A DNA stretch of 64,000 bases from Rhizobium gallicum bv. gallicum R602sp (GCF_000816845.1 NZ_CP006877.1:4032501-4096500); one strand, 5' to 3'; counted from the stretch's first letter, positions 48,326 to 59,407 are shown. The notes: generated by a model not told the origin, from the sequence alone. Program-made: numbers and translations.

Positions 48326-48416
48326 GAGAAATTAACCGCAATTAGCTGGGATCCTGGATGCGGCGCTCGATGGAACGCAATTCCATCCCTGCGCAACACG
48401 CGTCCTCGACGTGAAG

Positions 48417-48454
48417 AACCAACCGGCCGCATATTTGCGGCCGGTTGGTTTTGA
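48417..48454. terminator. Bidirectional terminator between the PCMT cassette and bfr
   Basis: A perfect 15-bp stem, AACCAACCGGCCGCA (48417-48431) with its complement (48436-48450), and a 4-base loop. Plus-strand exit is GGTTTTGAAGG and minus-strand exit is GGTTCTTC, so it can end both converging transcripts. Confidence 0.8.
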
Positions 48455-48462
48455 AGGTTTAG

Positions 48463-48948
48463 TCACTCGGCCTCGTTGGCAGAATCGGCGTTCAGCTGGC
48501 CATACTTGGCTTCGCCGATCTTCTCGAGCAACTCGAGCTGCGTTTCGAGGAAGTCGATATGGCCTTCCTCATCGGCAAGAAGCTCCTCGAAGAGCTTCAT
48601 GGAGACATAGTCACCGGCGTCATGACAGATGTCACGCGACTTCTTGTAAGCTGTGCGGGCATCATACTCGCCGGCAAGATCGGCTTCCAGAACTTCCCTG
48701 ACGTTCTGGCCGATGCGCAGCGGAGCAAGCGTCTGCAGGTTTGGATGCCCCTCAAGGAAGATGATGCGCGCGACAAGACGGTCGGCATGATGCATCTCTT
48801 CAATGGATTCGGCGCGCTCCTTCTTGGCAAGCTTGGTATAGCCCCAGTCTTCCAACAGGCGGTAGTGAACCCAATATTGGTTGACTGCGCCGAGTTCGAG
48901 GAAAAGTGCCTCGTTAAGCCGCTCGATGACCTTTTTGTCGCCTTTCAA
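48463..48948 (-). CDS. bfr: Bacterioferritin
   Basis: Heme-containing iron-storage 24-mer, 161 residues. Start TTG at 48948, with GGAGAG six bases upstream, gives exact family numbering: ferroxidase ligands Glu18, Glu51, His54, Glu94, Glu127 and His130, and heme ligand Met52 all fall in place. The bfd gene overlaps its start by 35 bases; the two are one operon for iron storage and release. Confidence 0.94.
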   Translation of the reverse strand: MKGDKKVIERLNEALFLELGAVNQYWVHYRLLEDWGYTKLAKKERAESIEEMHHADRLVARIIFLEGHPNLQTLAPLRIGQNVREVLEADLAGEYDARTAYKKSRDICHDAGDYVSMKLFEELLADEEGHIDFLETQLELLEKIGEAKYGQLNADSANEAE

Positions 48949-49225
48949 TGTCCGCTCTCCTGTTTTCTTCATGGAATTGTTTCAGGCGGGACATGAAATC
49001 AAATATCTCGTCATCCGTCGAGTCGCGACGGGCATGATATTCCTCGGTGGTCTGGATGATGAGGTTGACGACGTTGGGGAAACAACCACAGCAACGGCCG
49101 CGCTTTTCCATCGCATGATAGACCTTCGCAGGCACGATAAGCTGCCAACAGTCTTCATCGAGAAGGTCGTTGATGACCTCCCGGATTTCCTTGTCGGTTA
49201 TATAGTTGCAACTGCAGACGAGCAC
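48914..49225 (-). CDS. bfd: Bacterioferritin-associated ferredoxin-like (2Fe-2S) protein
   Basis: Small iron-sulfur protein that reduces bacterioferritin and lets iron out. Cluster ligands Cys4, Cys6 (VCSCNYIT) and the RCCGC pair (Cys45/Cys48) are present; the tail of about 103 residues is longer than the E. coli 64, with a charged extension. I chose the GTG at 49225 because it gives Cys4/Cys6; an ATG six codons earlier is possible. Its 3' end overlaps bfr. I found no clear Fur/Irr box upstream. Confidence 0.88.
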   Translation of the reverse strand: MLVCSCNYITDKEIREVINDLLDEDCWQLIVPAKVYHAMEKRGRCCGCFPNVVNLIIQTTEEYHARRDSTDDEIFDFMSRLKQFHEENRRADIERRQKGHRAA

Positions 49226-49465
49226 GTCTTCATTTCCAAACATGACACTGACTATCGTGTTTTCTGCAAAAGAAGATGGTGCGTGTCAAGAAAAAAATCG
49301 AGGTAGAAGGCGCGGCCAGGAAGAGGAACCGCTGAACGGACCATCTCGGTCCTGATCGCACTGGCGTCCCCGCGGACATAAACGTGACGGGGGCAATCAC
49401 TGGGCGCGTGGGGTGTCTCATGGCTGGGCACGCTGACATGGGCAACATCATCTATCGCTAACCCA

Positions 49466-52400
49466 TCAATGAAAGTTGCGCCCCTTCGGCATGACCTTTG
49501 CGGTCTCCCCAGCATTCGCCTCAATGCTTGTTGATATCACTCGCCGTTCGATGGCCGCCTTTTTTAGGATATGCGTTATCTTTTTTCCACGCGGATCGGC
49601 CGTCGGCCGCATAGCCTCGTCGGCGCGTTCGCAAAGACCAAAGCGCTGCACCTCCTTCTGCAGAAGGCCGAGAGCGGGTGTCATATCTTCGATATGTTCG
49701 ACAACAGTGTGAATGACGCCGCTCTGACTTTGCAATTTGCCATGGATTTTCACGAGCCGCGCCCCCATGACAACCGAGCGGTATTTCTCGAAGGCGTTTT
49801 TCCAAACGATAGCATTGGCAACACCCGTTTCATCCTCAAGCGTCATGAAGATCACGCCCTTGGCCGAGCCCGGGCGCTGGCGCACCAGCACCAGCCCGGC
49901 AATCGTCACCCTCTTTCCGTTCGGCACGGCCAGAAGATCGACATTGCGTGTAATCCCTGCTCTTTGGAAATCCTCTCGCAGGAAGGAAATCGGGTGCCCC
50001 TTCAGTGACAGCGAGAGATAGCGATAATCCTCGACCACCTGCTCGCCTGGCAGCATTTCGGGCAGTGTCACCCTCGGTTCGACTTGGAGATCGACATTCG
50101 ACACCCGATCGAACAAAGGCAGCCTCTCTGCGGCACTTTTCACATCAAGCGCCCGCGCCTCCCAGAGCGCCTCTCGCCGCGACAAGCCGATGGAACCGAA
50201 CGCATCGGCATCTGCCAGCCGTTCGATATCCGATTTTTCGAGGCCCGAGCGCAGCCATAGATCACGGATCGAGCTATAGCCGGCACCTCGATTTGCGATC
50301 AATTTCGCCTTTATCATGTCGCCGGAAAGGCCCTTCACCTGCCGCAAACCGAGGCGAACCGCCCTCTTCGTCCGGATGATCTTGTGCATGTCCCTGTGCC
50401 GGAAGTCGATCTTTGACTTGTCGAAATGCGCATCCTCCAAGAGGCAATCCCAATCCGAACGATTGATATCCACCGCACGAATTTCGACGCCGTGCTCCCT
50501 GGCATCCCGGACCAATTGCGCCGGCGCATAAAATCCCATCGGCTGCGAGTTCAGCATCGCCGCACAGAAGACATCGGGATAGTAGGCCTTTATCCAAGAT
50601 GAAGCATAGACGAGCAACGCGAAGGAAGCCGCATGGCTTTCCGGAAAGCCGTATTCGCCGAAGCCTTTGATTTGATTAAAACACTGCCGCGCAAATTCAG
50701 ACGAATAGTTTCTCGAAACCATTCCGTCGATGAATCGCTTCTCGAAATTGCCGATCGTGCCGGTTCTCTTGAACGTCGCCATCGCCCGTCGAAGCCGATC
50801 GGCTTCCGCCGGCTTGAAGCCTGCAGCGGTGATAGCAATTTGCATTGCCTGCTCCTGAAACAGGGGAACACCGAGGGTTCTTTCCAGCACCGCCTTCAAT
50901 TCCTTGCTGGGATATTCGATGGGTGTTTTCTGCTCCCGTCGCTTGAGGTAGGGGTGCACCATATCGCCCTGTATCGGCCCCGGCCGGACGATTGCCACCT
51001 CGATGACGAGATCGTAGAATTCCCTTGGCTTCAGTCGCGGCAGCATGCTCATCTGCGCCCGGCTTTCGATCTGGAAGACGCCCAGCGTGTCGGCCCGGCA
51101 CATCATCTCGTAAACCGGTTTGCCCTCCTCCCCATGCTCCTTGTTGCCGAGATCGGCGAGCGTTTTCTTCACATCGTAGTGCAGCTGAAGAAGTTCGAAG
51201 GCCTTGCGAAGACAGGTCAGCATCCCAAGCGCCAGAACATCAACCTTGAGAATCTTGACATTGTCGAGATCGTCCTTGTCCCACTCGATCATGTAGCGGT
51301 CCGGCATCGCCGTCTTCATGATGGGCACGACTTCGTCGAGCCGGTCCCGGGTGATGACAAATCCGCCGACATGCTGGGTAAGGTGGCGCGGAAAGCCGAG
51401 TAGCTCGGACGCATATCTGAGGACGTTCTTCGTCACCGGATCGCTCATGTCGAGACCGGCCGCCTTTGCATCGCGCTTCGACAGATTGTCTTCCGACCAG
51501 CCCCAGACGAGGCTGCTGATTGCCGATTGGACATCTTCCGAAAGCCCGAAGGCCTTGGCGACCTCGCGGCCAGCAGAGCGGGTGCGATAGGTGGTCACCC
51601 CCGCTGTCAGCCCGGCATGCTCTATACCGTATCTTTTATAGATGTACTGGATGACTTCTTCGCGCCTGTCGTGCTCGAAATCGACATCGATATCCGGCGG
51701 TTCGTCCCGGTCCATCGAGATGAACCGATCGAAAAGCAAGGTGGCCTTGTTCGGATCGACTTCCGTTATTTCAAGGCAATAGCAAATGACCGAATTCGCA
51801 GCCGATCCGCGGCCCTGGCACAGAACCCCGAGCTTGTAGCGGGCGTGTTGAATGATCTTGTAAACTGTCAGGAAATAGGAAGCGTAGTTTTTCTGCCTGA
51901 TGAGATCCAGTTCATAATCGATCTGTGTCACGATTTTCTGCGGAACAGGCTGCGGGTGGTAGCGCTTTGCAGCTCCGGCCCAAGTCAACCGTTCGAGCGT
52001 TGCATACGGCGTTTCGCCAGGATCGTTTTCAGGCGGATAATTGTGCTCCAGCTCCTTGAGCGAAAAGGTCAAGCTGGAGAAGAATGCGCGTGTATTGTCG
52101 ATCGCGTCGGGATAGTCCTTGAAGAGGCGCCCCATTTCCCGCGTTCCCTTGAGATAGCGCTCTGCATTCGGCGCCAGAAGGAAACCGGCTTCGGCAATCG
52201 GAACATGCTTGCGGATCGCAATCACGATATCGGAGAGAGGCCGCCGGTCTGGATGATGATAAAGAGGCTGATTGGTCGCGATCAGCGGAATGCGGTTGCG
52301 GGCGGCAAGCATGGAAAGGATTGCAAAAACCTGTTTGTCGCGGCCATCATAAGCCGGCGCTAGCGCCATATGGACCTTCTTCCGAAAGCGTTTTCGAAAA

Positions 52401-52921
52401 CGCTGCAGGCAATTCTCAAATGCTAGCTGACCAACGGCATCATTCACAACGAGCCGGTCAGGAACAAGGGCGAGCATCATCTCGTCTCCCCATTCCATGA
52501 TCTCCGCCTCGGTGAGAATGCAGGAGCCTTTCTCCGCCTCCGGCTTTAGATTCCCGGCGCTCAGAAGACGGCAGAGATGCGCCCATCCTCGCCTGTTTTG
52601 TGGATAGGCAAGAACATCCGGAGTTCCATCCGAAAAGACGAGACGCGCACCTGGCTGGATGCGGATTGGATCGGGAATGATCTGCTTCTTCTCGTCCTCT
52701 TCCAGAAGGCCGGCTTCCTTCCTGTCGAATTTTTTCCTGATCTCCTCCGCCTGCGCATGTGCCCGCACGACCCCGGCAACCGAATTCTTGTCAGCAATCC
52801 CGAGTCCGCCGAGCTTCAGGCAAGCTGCCTGCACCACCATCTCCTCGGGACTGGAGGCTCCTTCAAGAAACGAGAAGTTCGTTCTCGCACCAATTTCGAA
52901 AAATGCGGGCGTCGTGCTCAT
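49466..52921 (-). CDS. dnaE2: Error-prone DNA polymerase DnaE2 (ImuC)
   Basis: Translesion polymerase of the SOS mutasome, 1,151 residues. The PHP domain ([21 protein letters not shown]) opens the protein; the polymerase core shows [10 protein letters not shown] near residue 370 and the catalytic [18 protein letters not shown]; the OB fold near residue 1020 reads [19 protein letters not shown]. It lacks the C-terminal tau-binding tail of DnaE1. The ATG at 52921 overlaps the imuB stop, so the imuA-imuB-dnaE2 genes are one transcript. Confidence 0.94.
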   Translation of the reverse strand: MSTTPAFFEIGARTNFSFLEGASSPEEMVVQAACLKLGGLGIADKNSVAGVVRAHAQAEEIRKKFDRKEAGLLEEDEKKQIIPDPIRIQPGARLVFSDGTPDVLAYPQNRRGWAHLCRLLSAGNLKPEAEKGSCILTEAEIMEWGDEMMLALVPDRLVVNDAVGQLAFENCLQRFRKRFRKKVHMALAPAYDGRDKQVFAILSMLAARNRIPLIATNQPLYHHPDRRPLSDIVIAIRKHVPIAEAGFLLAPNAERYLKGTREMGRLFKDYPDAIDNTRAFFSSLTFSLKELEHNYPPENDPGETPYATLERLTWAGAAKRYHPQPVPQKIVTQIDYELDLIRQKNYASYFLTVYKIIQHARYKLGVLCQGRGSAANSVICYCLEITEVDPNKATLLFDRFISMDRDEPPDIDVDFEHDRREEVIQYIYKRYGIEHAGLTAGVTTYRTRSAGREVAKAFGLSEDVQSAISSLVWGWSEDNLSKRDAKAAGLDMSDPVTKNVLRYASELLGFPRHLTQHVGGFVITRDRLDEVVPIMKTAMPDRYMIEWDKDDLDNVKILKVDVLALGMLTCLRKAFELLQLHYDVKKTLADLGNKEHGEEGKPVYEMMCRADTLGVFQIESRAQMSMLPRLKPREFYDLVIEVAIVRPGPIQGDMVHPYLKRREQKTPIEYPSKELKAVLERTLGVPLFQEQAMQIAITAAGFKPAEADRLRRAMATFKRTGTIGNFEKRFIDGMVSRNYSSEFARQCFNQIKGFGEYGFPESHAASFALLVYASSWIKAYYPDVFCAAMLNSQPMGFYAPAQLVRDAREHGVEIRAVDINRSDWDCLLEDAHFDKSKIDFRHRDMHKIIRTKRAVRLGLRQVKGLSGDMIKAKLIANRGAGYSSIRDLWLRSGLEKSDIERLADADAFGSIGLSRREALWEARALDVKSAAERLPLFDRVSNVDLQVEPRVTLPEMLPGEQVVEDYRYLSLSLKGHPISFLREDFQRAGITRNVDLLAVPNGKRVTIAGLVLVRQRPGSAKGVIFMTLEDETGVANAIVWKNAFEKYRSVVMGARLVKIHGKLQSQSGVIHTVVEHIEDMTPALGLLQKEVQRFGLCERADEAMRPTADPRGKKITHILKKAAIERRVISTSIEANAGETAKVMPKGRNFH

Positions 52922-54531
52922 GCAAAGAGCCCATGCATGAACCAGCGAGGAGGAAGTTCATGCCCGTAAAAACCTTCGCGATAGATCCAGAAGCGGTGAC
53001 CGGCATCATCCTCTATTCGGAAATAATCGCGTGGCTCGGCATCCGCGCCATCGGTCCACCATTCCATGGCAAGCCGCTCCGGTCCCTCGCTTCTTGCCAC
53101 GCGATGCTGCATGCGCCGCCAGCGGAAGATTTGCGGCGGACCGTCAGGCACTTCGGCAAGCAGGGCCTCCACTTGCTCCGGCCTGGTAAAAAGCCGCAGG
53201 GGACGCTCACATCTGGAAGGAAAAGGATTTCCTTCCTCCGCCTTGCGGTGTGCCTGAAGGCCTTCCATGGCGGGAATTGCAATCGCCGCCCGCTCCGGCA
53301 CATGGCTCTCGCGCAGTTGAAATCTCTGCAGGCAATCGGCGCCGAGGCGGGCTGCGATTTTGTCGATGAACGCCGCAAGCGATGTCTCCCTCTGTCGGCT
53401 TCCTTCGAAATCCCCCTGCGTCGCATTGAAGGGATCATGGCGCAGCACATTCAGCCGCAGGATTTCAAAGCCGTAGCCGGCATCGAGATCGTCGTGGATT
53501 GCCTGCAGACGCTCGCTGAAAAGCGAAGCGATATGCTTCGGATCCCTGAGAGGCTGCGAGGCGCCGACGGGAATCCTGAAGACCCTGCCGTCGACGCGAA
53601 ACAGCACGAGTTCGAATACACGGCCGCCGGCGCCGCGTGCCTCAAGCGAGGCTTTCAGTGATTGGGCGATCTGGCCGGTGAGGGCGAGGATATCTTCTTC
53701 CGTACCGATCGGCTCTATGAGGCGTCGTTCGGCGGAAAGACTGGCAACGGGCCGCCGCGGGGAAACCGGCTCCTCTTCCACTCCAAGCGCCTGGTCGAGC
53801 CTGAGCAGGAGTTGCGCGCCGAAACGGCGGGCCAACGGCGCGCGTGGAGTAGACAGGAGGTCGACGATATATTTGAGGCCGAGCTTCTTCAGTGCCTCGA
53901 CGGTCGCTTCCTCCAGCCGAAGGGCTGCGACCGGCAGTGGTGCCAGCACATGTTCCATTTGATCGGTTTCGATGACGCCACCATCCCCGAATCGGGAAAC
54001 GGCCCAGGAAAGGCCCGGCGACGAAGAGATCGCGCCGCGGACATCGAACCCCATATGGAAGAGCCGGGAAAGGATATCCGTGAGCATGGCCCTTTCGCCG
54101 CCAAAGAGATGGGCGCAGCCGGTAATATCCAGAAACAGCCCGTCCTTGCCGTCGAATGCCACCAGCGGCGTATAACGGTCGCACCAATCAGCGATGCCCT
54201 CGAGAAGCCGACGATCGGCCGCCAGGTCTTCCTCGATGACATCCAGAAGCGGGTATATGGCACGCGCTTCGGCCACTCCCTGGTTTTTTTTCAGTTTGAT
54301 CCGTTCCGCCACCTCGTCGAGCGCCGTTAGCCGCATGGCATTGTCGAGCCGTCCAGAACAGACGATCGGCGGCGCATCAGGGCGTCCGGCCGAACGCCAG
54401 GATAGACCCCACCTCTTGCGGGCGATCCTGTCGGTTGGAAGGTGGGGAAAGCTGAGCGACAGAATGCGCTGATTGCTCGCCTGGAGAACGAGTGCGCTCT
54501 GGTTGGCTAACGGGCAAAAACCGGCGGTCAT
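52918..54531 (-). CDS. imuB: Y-family-like mutasome protein ImuB
   Basis: Adaptor of the SOS mutasome, related to Y-family polymerases, 537 residues. [39 protein letters not shown] and [14 protein letters not shown] are typical; the catalytic acidic residues of true Y-family polymerases are not evident, as expected for ImuB, which acts by binding the sliding clamp and DnaE2. Start ATG at 54531 (GGAG ten bases before) lies 155 bases inside imuA; no closer start to the fold was found. Confidence 0.9.
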   Translation of the reverse strand: MTAGFCPLANQSALVLQASNQRILSLSFPHLPTDRIARKRWGLSWRSAGRPDAPPIVCSGRLDNAMRLTALDEVAERIKLKKNQGVAEARAIYPLLDVIEEDLAADRRLLEGIADWCDRYTPLVAFDGKDGLFLDITGCAHLFGGERAMLTDILSRLFHMGFDVRGAISSSPGLSWAVSRFGDGGVIETDQMEHVLAPLPVAALRLEEATVEALKKLGLKYIVDLLSTPRAPLARRFGAQLLLRLDQALGVEEEPVSPRRPVASLSAERRLIEPIGTEEDILALTGQIAQSLKASLEARGAGGRVFELVLFRVDGRVFRIPVGASQPLRDPKHIASLFSERLQAIHDDLDAGYGFEILRLNVLRHDPFNATQGDFEGSRQRETSLAAFIDKIAARLGADCLQRFQLRESHVPERAAIAIPAMEGLQAHRKAEEGNPFPSRCERPLRLFTRPEQVEALLAEVPDGPPQIFRWRRMQHRVARSEGPERLAMEWWTDGADAEPRDYFRIEDDAGHRFWIYREGFYGHELPPRWFMHGLFA

Positions 54532-55321
54532 GAGGGTTCCACTCCAGAAGAAAGGAGAGGGGAGCCGGGTTGCGGCTCTTCTCCAGGATGAGACGAAAAA
54601 CCGGATTGCCGATGCCGCCATCTAACATCGAACCATCCGGCAGAGGCCGTGCGCTGGCTGGCGCAGGTTCGGCACGCAATCGGAAAATGGCGCTGCTCGC
54701 CTCCTCCTCGCCTCCCTGCCGCAACAGAAAAAGCGGGCGGCCGGAAGCCCTTGCCCGCATGCTCAATCGCCGGCTTTCTGTAAGACCGAATTGGACCGGA
54801 TTGCCGCGCACCTCCAGGATCGTGGCTGGGAAGAGGCCGCTTTCGACAGCCGTTTCGGCAAGCCACAGCGCCTCTTCCAGCTTGTGTGGCGAGGCCATGA
54901 GAAAGCGTTCCGGCTCCAATCCGAAATCCTTGAGGCCCACAGCATAGGGATGCCCTGCTTCCATTGTGCATATTCTGTCACCAATCCAAAAAACCGGCAT
55001 GCCATCCGCCGTCTCCTGCCGCTGCAGCCAGGCGGCTAGCGCCAGCACGAAACCGCTGGGGCCGGCCGCATCCCGCAGCATCGAAGACCGGACTTCGGTA
55101 ATGCCGTTAAGCGGCAGACCGCCTTCAAGCGCTTCATCGAGAATGGGAATGTCAAAGGACAGACGCAGCGGCGTGTTTGCAGGTCTTAAATAGGTTTCAT
55201 CACCAGCCGCAAAAGCTTCTTGCGCCGCCGCCGCAAGCGTCGGTGCCGGCTTGCCTTCGAGTTTCGCAATGGTTTCGCGGAGCGCACAAAGCTGCTCGCG
55301 CGCCACGGCCGTCTGCGCCAC
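54377..55321 (-). CDS. imuA: SOS mutasome protein ImuA
   Basis: RecA-like accessory protein of 314 residues, first gene of the cassette. ILDEALEGGLPLNGITEVRS near residue 75 and FVLALAAWLQRQ are the RecA/SulA-type fold; VFWIGDRICTMEAGHPYAVGL and LRARASGRP complete the pattern. Start GTG at 55321 has TGGAG eight bases upstream, preferred to a GTG at 55330 that has no spacer. The last 51 codons overlap imuB in another frame. Confidence 0.88.
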   Translation of the reverse strand: MAQTAVAREQLCALRETIAKLEGKPAPTLAAAAQEAFAAGDETYLRPANTPLRLSFDIPILDEALEGGLPLNGITEVRSSMLRDAAGPSGFVLALAAWLQRQETADGMPVFWIGDRICTMEAGHPYAVGLKDFGLEPERFLMASPHKLEEALWLAETAVESGLFPATILEVRGNPVQFGLTESRRLSMRARASGRPLFLLRQGGEEEASSAIFRLRAEPAPASARPLPDGSMLDGGIGNPVFRLILEKSRNPAPLSFLLEWNPHDRRFLPVSQPERTRSPGEQSAHSVAQLSPPSNRQDRPQEVGSILAFGRTP

Positions 55322-55344
55322 GACGTTCACTCCAAAGTCAGATT

Positions 55345-55359
55345 GTTCCTGTTATGTTC
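55345..55359 (-). promoter_or_regulatory. LexA (SOS) box of the imuA-imuB-dnaE2 operon
   Basis: On the minus strand GAAC-ATAACAG-GAAC, the exact alphaproteobacterial LexA direct repeat GAAC-N7-GAAC, lies about 15-30 bases before the first possible imuA start. It predicts LexA repression and induction by DNA damage. Confidence 0.85.
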
Positions 55360-55485
55360 TTATGGATTCCAGAGCTTTCTAAAAGAGTCAACACCCAATT
55401 CTTATGAATTTATTCCTGCCTTTGATTCCACACTCGAAAATCACCCGCAAAGGTTCTATATGGGCGCCAAAGGAAGGGAATTTTC

Positions 55486-55923
55486 ATGGCCCGCATAGAC
55501 AAGAGCGAGGATTGGCGGGACCGCCATGCCCCAACGCTCAGCACATTCGAGTCCCTGGCGATGGACGCCTATAGCCACTTGCCGGATGAATTCCGCTCGC
55601 TCACCGACAATCTAACGATCGAAATCGAAGACTTTCCCGACGACGATGTTTTCGAGGATATGGCGCTGGAAACGCCGTTCGACCTGCTTGGCCTCTTCGA
55701 AGGCCGGGGTATTTCCGAGCGCTTCACGGTCGAGACCGGCGAGATGCCCAATCGTATCCGCCTCTACCGGCGTCCCATTTTGGATTATTGGGCGGAAAAC
55801 GATGAAACGCTCGGAGACATCATCACCCATGTTCTCATCCATGAGATCGGTCACCATTTCGGGCTGAGCGATGACGACATGGAGCGGATCGAAGCGAGCG
55901 TCGAGGAGGCCGTCGAGCGCTGA
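55486..55923 (+). CDS. Small acidic zincin-like metallopeptidase
   Basis: Soluble protein of 145 residues with a late HEIGHHFGLSDDD (about 123-135), an extended zinc-binding H-E-x-x-H with a further Asp, as in the minimal metallopeptidase-like family of alphaproteobacteria. The protein is strongly acidic. Start ATG has GAAGGG upstream. It is divergent from imuA with 160 bases between; substrate unknown. Confidence 0.83.
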   Translation: MARIDKSEDWRDRHAPTLSTFESLAMDAYSHLPDEFRSLTDNLTIEIEDFPDDDVFEDMALETPFDLLGLFEGRGISERFTVETGEMPNRIRLYRRPILDYWAENDETLGDIITHVLIHEIGHHFGLSDDDMERIEASVEEAVER

Positions 55924-55924
55924 C

Positions 55925-56131
55925 CTATTGCTCGGAGAGCTTCATCTCCGGATGATAATCCTTGCCTTCGACCTCTTTGACGATCGCCTGGCCGGCAATC
56001 ACCTGGCCGGTCTGAATATTGTAGGTCAGCGACGGTGCACCGTGAAGCGACCAGCCCTTGTTGAGCGCATCGGTTACGCGATGGCAGAACGCGGCGTCGT
56101 CCTGGCCGGTCAAAAGGCGATAGAGCTTCAT
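55925..56131 (-). CDS. DUF1737 family protein
   Basis: Sixty-eight residues with MKLYRLLTGQDDAAFCHRVTDALNKGW, then HGAPSLTYN and VIAGQAIVKEVEGKDY: the complete DUF1737 signature. It overlaps the CitE-like gene by four bases (ATGA) and is convergent with the metallopeptidase, one base apart. Function unknown. Confidence 0.87.
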   Translation of the reverse strand: MKLYRLLTGQDDAAFCHRVTDALNKGWSLHGAPSLTYNIQTGQVIAGQAIVKEVEGKDYHPEMKLSEQ

Positions 56132-57051
56132 GATAAAGGCTTTCGTTCAATAGTCTGGCGTTCGGAAATCAGGCGGGCTTTATGGACCAGGCTTTCCGCC
56201 TGGACAAGATGCAGCCGCTCAATCATCCGACCGTTCAAGGTGATGACGTTGAGACCTTCGGCCGAAGGATCGGCGAAAGCGGCAATGATTTCTTCCGCCT
56301 CCCGGATGGCAGCCTCATCGGGAGCAAAGTGCCGGTTGGCAGCCTCGATCTGCATCGGATGGATCAGCATTTTGCCATCGTAGCCCATGGCCCGGGCATG
56401 CGCGCATTCGGCCTCGAAGGCATCTACTTCCTTAAAATCATTGAAAACGCTATCGATCGCATCGAGACCATAGGCGCGCACGGCGAGGATGACCTGCATC
56501 AACCATGGCACGAGATAGGTTCGGCCCGGTTGAGGCAGAACGCCGGTCTCCTTGCGCAGATCGTTCAGCCCGACGACGAAGCAATCGAGTCTCGAGCCGA
56601 GGGTGCGGCCAGCCTCTGCGATTGCCGCCGCGTTCAAGATACCGCGCGGCGTCTCGATCATCGCCCAGATACGCAAGGTCTCTGGTGCATCCGCATCAGC
56701 AAGAAGGTCGCTCACGGCCATGACATCCTGCGGTTCGTCCACCTTCGGCAAAAGTACCGAATCTGGCCGAAGCGCCTGTACTAGCTCCATATCGGCATGG
56801 CCGAAAGCCGACGAAAGTGCATTGATGCGGATGATCTTTTCCTTGTTCGTAAGCGGCTTGCCCGAAAAGAAGGTTTTCAGGTTTTCGCGGGCCTCCTCCT
56901 TCTTCTCCAGCGCCACGGAATCTTCGAGATCGAAAATGACGGCATCGCAATCGAGGGCATGGGTCTTTTCGAGCGCTCGGAGATTGATTGCGGGAACGCT
57001 CAGCACAGAGCGGTGCAAACTGAAGGAACGGATGGGCGAATTCTGGCTCAT
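56128..57051 (-). CDS. CitE-family CoA ester lyase (HpcH/HpaI aldolase family)
   Basis: Lyase of 307 residues cleaving or forming CoA esters such as malyl- or citramalyl-CoA. RSVLSVPAINLRALEKT, CDAVIFDLEDSVA, the Mg-binding MIETPRGI and GLNDLRKETG, and KMLIHPMQIE are intact. Start ATG at 57051; longer upstream readings run into the divergent small gene. Which CoA ester is used cannot be read; the neighbouring leu genes do not settle it. Confidence 0.87.
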   Translation of the reverse strand: MSQNSPIRSFSLHRSVLSVPAINLRALEKTHALDCDAVIFDLEDSVALEKKEEARENLKTFFSGKPLTNKEKIIRINALSSAFGHADMELVQALRPDSVLLPKVDEPQDVMAVSDLLADADAPETLRIWAMIETPRGILNAAAIAEAGRTLGSRLDCFVVGLNDLRKETGVLPQPGRTYLVPWLMQVILAVRAYGLDAIDSVFNDFKEVDAFEAECAHARAMGYDGKMLIHPMQIEAANRHFAPDEAAIREAEEIIAAFADPSAEGLNVITLNGRMIERLHLVQAESLVHKARLISERQTIERKPLS

Positions 57052-57162
57052 CACGAATGTGTGCCAAGCTTTGTGAAGAGTGACAAGACAACAAAAAGCC
57101 ATGCTTGACTTGCAGAAATAAAAAACAAGGACCACATTCCTTTCGAAGAAAGGTCTAAACTC

Positions 57163-57393
57163 ATGCAGAATATACGCTCCATCTTCCTCATGCTGGCAGG
57201 GATCACTGTATTCGTGGCGCTCGCTGCTCTCACCTTTTCGGTGACGCTCGCCGTTGGCGGTATCCTGACCGTGCTGATGGCTGGCCGCGCGCTTTCGATG
57301 AAGATGAAGCCGGCGCCCGTCCGCGCCAAGGCTCAGCCAAAGCGCGAAATGCGCATCTGGAACGACGGCCGCGGCACGATCATCGATCTCTAA
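57163..57393 (+). CDS. Small membrane protein
   Basis: Seventy-six residues with one or two hydrophobic segments (about 5-42, [18 protein letters not shown] and [14 protein letters not shown]) and a basic tail [23 protein letters not shown] lies 9 bases before the ATG. It lies between the divergent CitE-like gene and leuD. No family function known; conserved in rhizobia as far as I recall, which is weak evidence. Confidence 0.65.
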   Translation: MQNIRSIFLMLAGITVFVALAALTFSVTLAVGGILTVLMAGRALSMKMKPAPVRAKAQPKREMRIWNDGRGTIIDL

Positions 57394-57482
57394 ACGCGCC
57401 CCAAGATTCTCCTTCATTTTTACGGCGTTTTGCTCTATTGCCGGAGCAATCGTTGAAAAACGGCATACAAAGGCAGGTTTCC

Positions 57483-58091
57483 ATGGAAAAGTTCGTGAAG
57501 CTCACGGGCGTTGCAGCACCCCTCCCGGTCGTCAATATCGACACGGACATGATCATTCCCAAGGATTACCTGAAGACCATCAAGCGCACCGGCCTCGGCA
57601 CGGGCCTCTTTGCAGAAGCCCGCTACAACGAAGACGGCACGCCGAACCCGGATTTCGTGCTCAACAAACCGGCTTATCAGAATGCCAAGATTCTCGTTGC
57701 CGGCGATAATTTCGGCTGCGGTTCCTCGCGCGAGCATGCCCCGTGGGCGCTTCTCGATTTCGGCATCCGCTGCGTCATCTCCACAAGCTTCGCGGACATC
57801 TTCTACAACAACTGTTTCAAGAACGGCATTCTCCCGATCAGGGTCAGCCAGGAAGACCTCGACAAACTGATGGACGACGCTTCGCGCGGTTCCAACGCCA
57901 TCTTGACGGTTGATCTCGAAAACCTGGAAATCACCGGCCCGGACGGTGGTTCGATCAAGTTTGACCTTGACGAATTCAAGCGCCACTGCCTGCTGAACGG
58001 CCTTGACGATATCGGCCTGACGCTGGAGAAGGCCTCTGCGATCGACAGGTTCGAAAAGTCAAACGCCGCGTCGCGTCCCTGGGCAGCTTAA
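57483..58091 (+). CDS. leuD: 3-isopropylmalate dehydratase small subunit
   Basis: Leucine synthesis: with LeuC isomerises 2- to 3-isopropylmalate. The 202-residue protein has [33 protein letters not shown] and the C-terminal [19 protein letters not shown] signatures. The ATG at 57483 follows GGCAGG. leuC is not in this window, so the large subunit is encoded elsewhere. Confidence 0.95.
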   Translation: MEKFVKLTGVAAPLPVVNIDTDMIIPKDYLKTIKRTGLGTGLFAEARYNEDGTPNPDFVLNKPAYQNAKILVAGDNFGCGSSREHAPWALLDFGIRCVISTSFADIFYNNCFKNGILPIRVSQEDLDKLMDDASRGSNAILTVDLENLEITGPDGGSIKFDLDEFKRHCLLNGLDDIGLTLEKASAIDRFEKSNAASRPWAA

Positions 58092-58115
58092 TCGCCCGAA
58101 CGCGAGCATGCGATC

Positions 58116-58140
58116 AAGCCGGGCTTCTACCCGGCTTTTT
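58116..58140 (+). terminator. Terminator after leuD
   Basis: Eight-base stem AAGCCGGG/CCCGGCTT with a six-base loop and a TTTTTCTTT tail, 25 bases past the leuD stop. Confidence 0.9.
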
Positions 58141-58271
58141 CTTTGCTTCCAAGCCAGGATTCACATCGCCATCGTGAGGCAGCAAACCGTACCGATTCAG
58201 CCGTTCTGTTCCTTGAAATGGCGTCCGGCGGGGTCTAAGAAGCCGCAGCTTGTTTTTCCGCGGAGGGTTTC

Positions 58272-59384
58272 ATGACAGCGCGCAATCTTTTCCTGCTGCC
58301 GGGCGACGGCATCGGTCCCGAGGCAATGGACGAGGTCCGCAAGATCATTGCTTACATGAACGAGGCGATGAACGCCGGCTTCGCCATCGGTGAAGGCCTT
58401 GTCGGCGGCAGTGCCTACGATGCGCATGGCGCGGCCATCTCCGAAGACGACATGAAAAAGGCGCTGGCGGCGGATGCCGTTCTCTTTGGTGCAGTCGGCG
58501 GTCCGAAATGGGACAGCGTGCCTTATGAAGTGCGCCCGGAAGCGGGTCTTCTGCGCCTTCGCAAGGACCTGGAACTCTTCGCAAACCTGCGCCCGGCAAT
58601 CTGCTATCCGGCGCTTGCCTCCGCCTCCTCGCTGAAGCCTGAACTTGTCGAAGGTCTCGACATTCTCATCATCCGCGAACTGACGGGCGGCGTCTATTTC
58701 GGCGAGCCGAAGGAGATTATCGATCTTGGCAACGGCCAGAAACGCGGCATCGATACGCAGGTCTATGACACTTATGAAATCGAACGCATCGCCGGCGTCG
58801 CCTTCGAAATGGCCCGAACCCGTCAAAACCGTGTCTGTTCCATGGAAAAGCGCAACGTCATGAAGTCCGGCGTGCTCTGGAATCAGGTCGTGACCGAGAC
58901 GCACAAGGCAAAATATTCCGACGTCCAGCTGGAGCATATGCTGGCCGATGCCGGCGGCATGCAGCTGGTACGTCAGCCCAAACAGTTCGATGTCATCGTC
59001 ACCGACAACCTCTTCGGCGACATGCTTTCCGACGTAGCGGCGATGCTGACCGGCTCGCTTGGCATGCTGCCGTCTGCTTCTCTCGGTGCGCCGGATGGCA
59101 AGACAGGCAAACGAAAGGCGCTCTACGAACCGGTCCACGGCTCCGCTCCCGACATCGCCGGCAAGGGCATCGCCAACCCGATTGCGATGATCGCCTCCTT
59201 TGCCATGTGCCTGCGTTATTCCTTCAACCTCGTGAAGGAAGCCGACAATCTTGAGAGGGCGATCGCCAACGTTCTCGACAAGGGTATGCGCACGGCCGAC
59301 ATCATGGCCGAAGGCGCCAACAAGGTTGGAACTGTCGAAATGGGCCAGGCGATCCTTGCCGAGTTCAAGACGCTTTCTGCCTGA
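58272..59384 (+). CDS. leuB: 3-isopropylmalate dehydrogenase
   Basis: NAD-dependent oxidation and decarboxylation of 3-isopropylmalate, 370 residues. [15 protein letters not shown], the [13 protein letters not shown] substrate loop, [30 protein letters not shown] and [15 protein letters not shown] are intact. Own transcript after the leuD terminator. Confidence 0.96.
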   Translation: MTARNLFLLPGDGIGPEAMDEVRKIIAYMNEAMNAGFAIGEGLVGGSAYDAHGAAISEDDMKKALAADAVLFGAVGGPKWDSVPYEVRPEAGLLRLRKDLELFANLRPAICYPALASASSLKPELVEGLDILIIRELTGGVYFGEPKEIIDLGNGQKRGIDTQVYDTYEIERIAGVAFEMARTRQNRVCSMEKRNVMKSGVLWNQVVTETHKAKYSDVQLEHMLADAGGMQLVRQPKQFDVIVTDNLFGDMLSDVAAMLTGSLGMLPSASLGAPDGKTGKRKALYEPVHGSAPDIAGKGIANPIAMIASFAMCLRYSFNLVKEADNLERAIANVLDKGMRTADIMAEGANKVGTVEMGQAILAEFKTLSA

Positions 59385-59407
59385 TATTTCACGTGAAACG
59401 CTTCTCC

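Noticed and set aside
49252-49524. 90-codon minus-strand frame between bfd and dnaE2
   Set aside because: It overlaps the dnaE2 3' end in a different frame, has no ribosome site and resembles no family.
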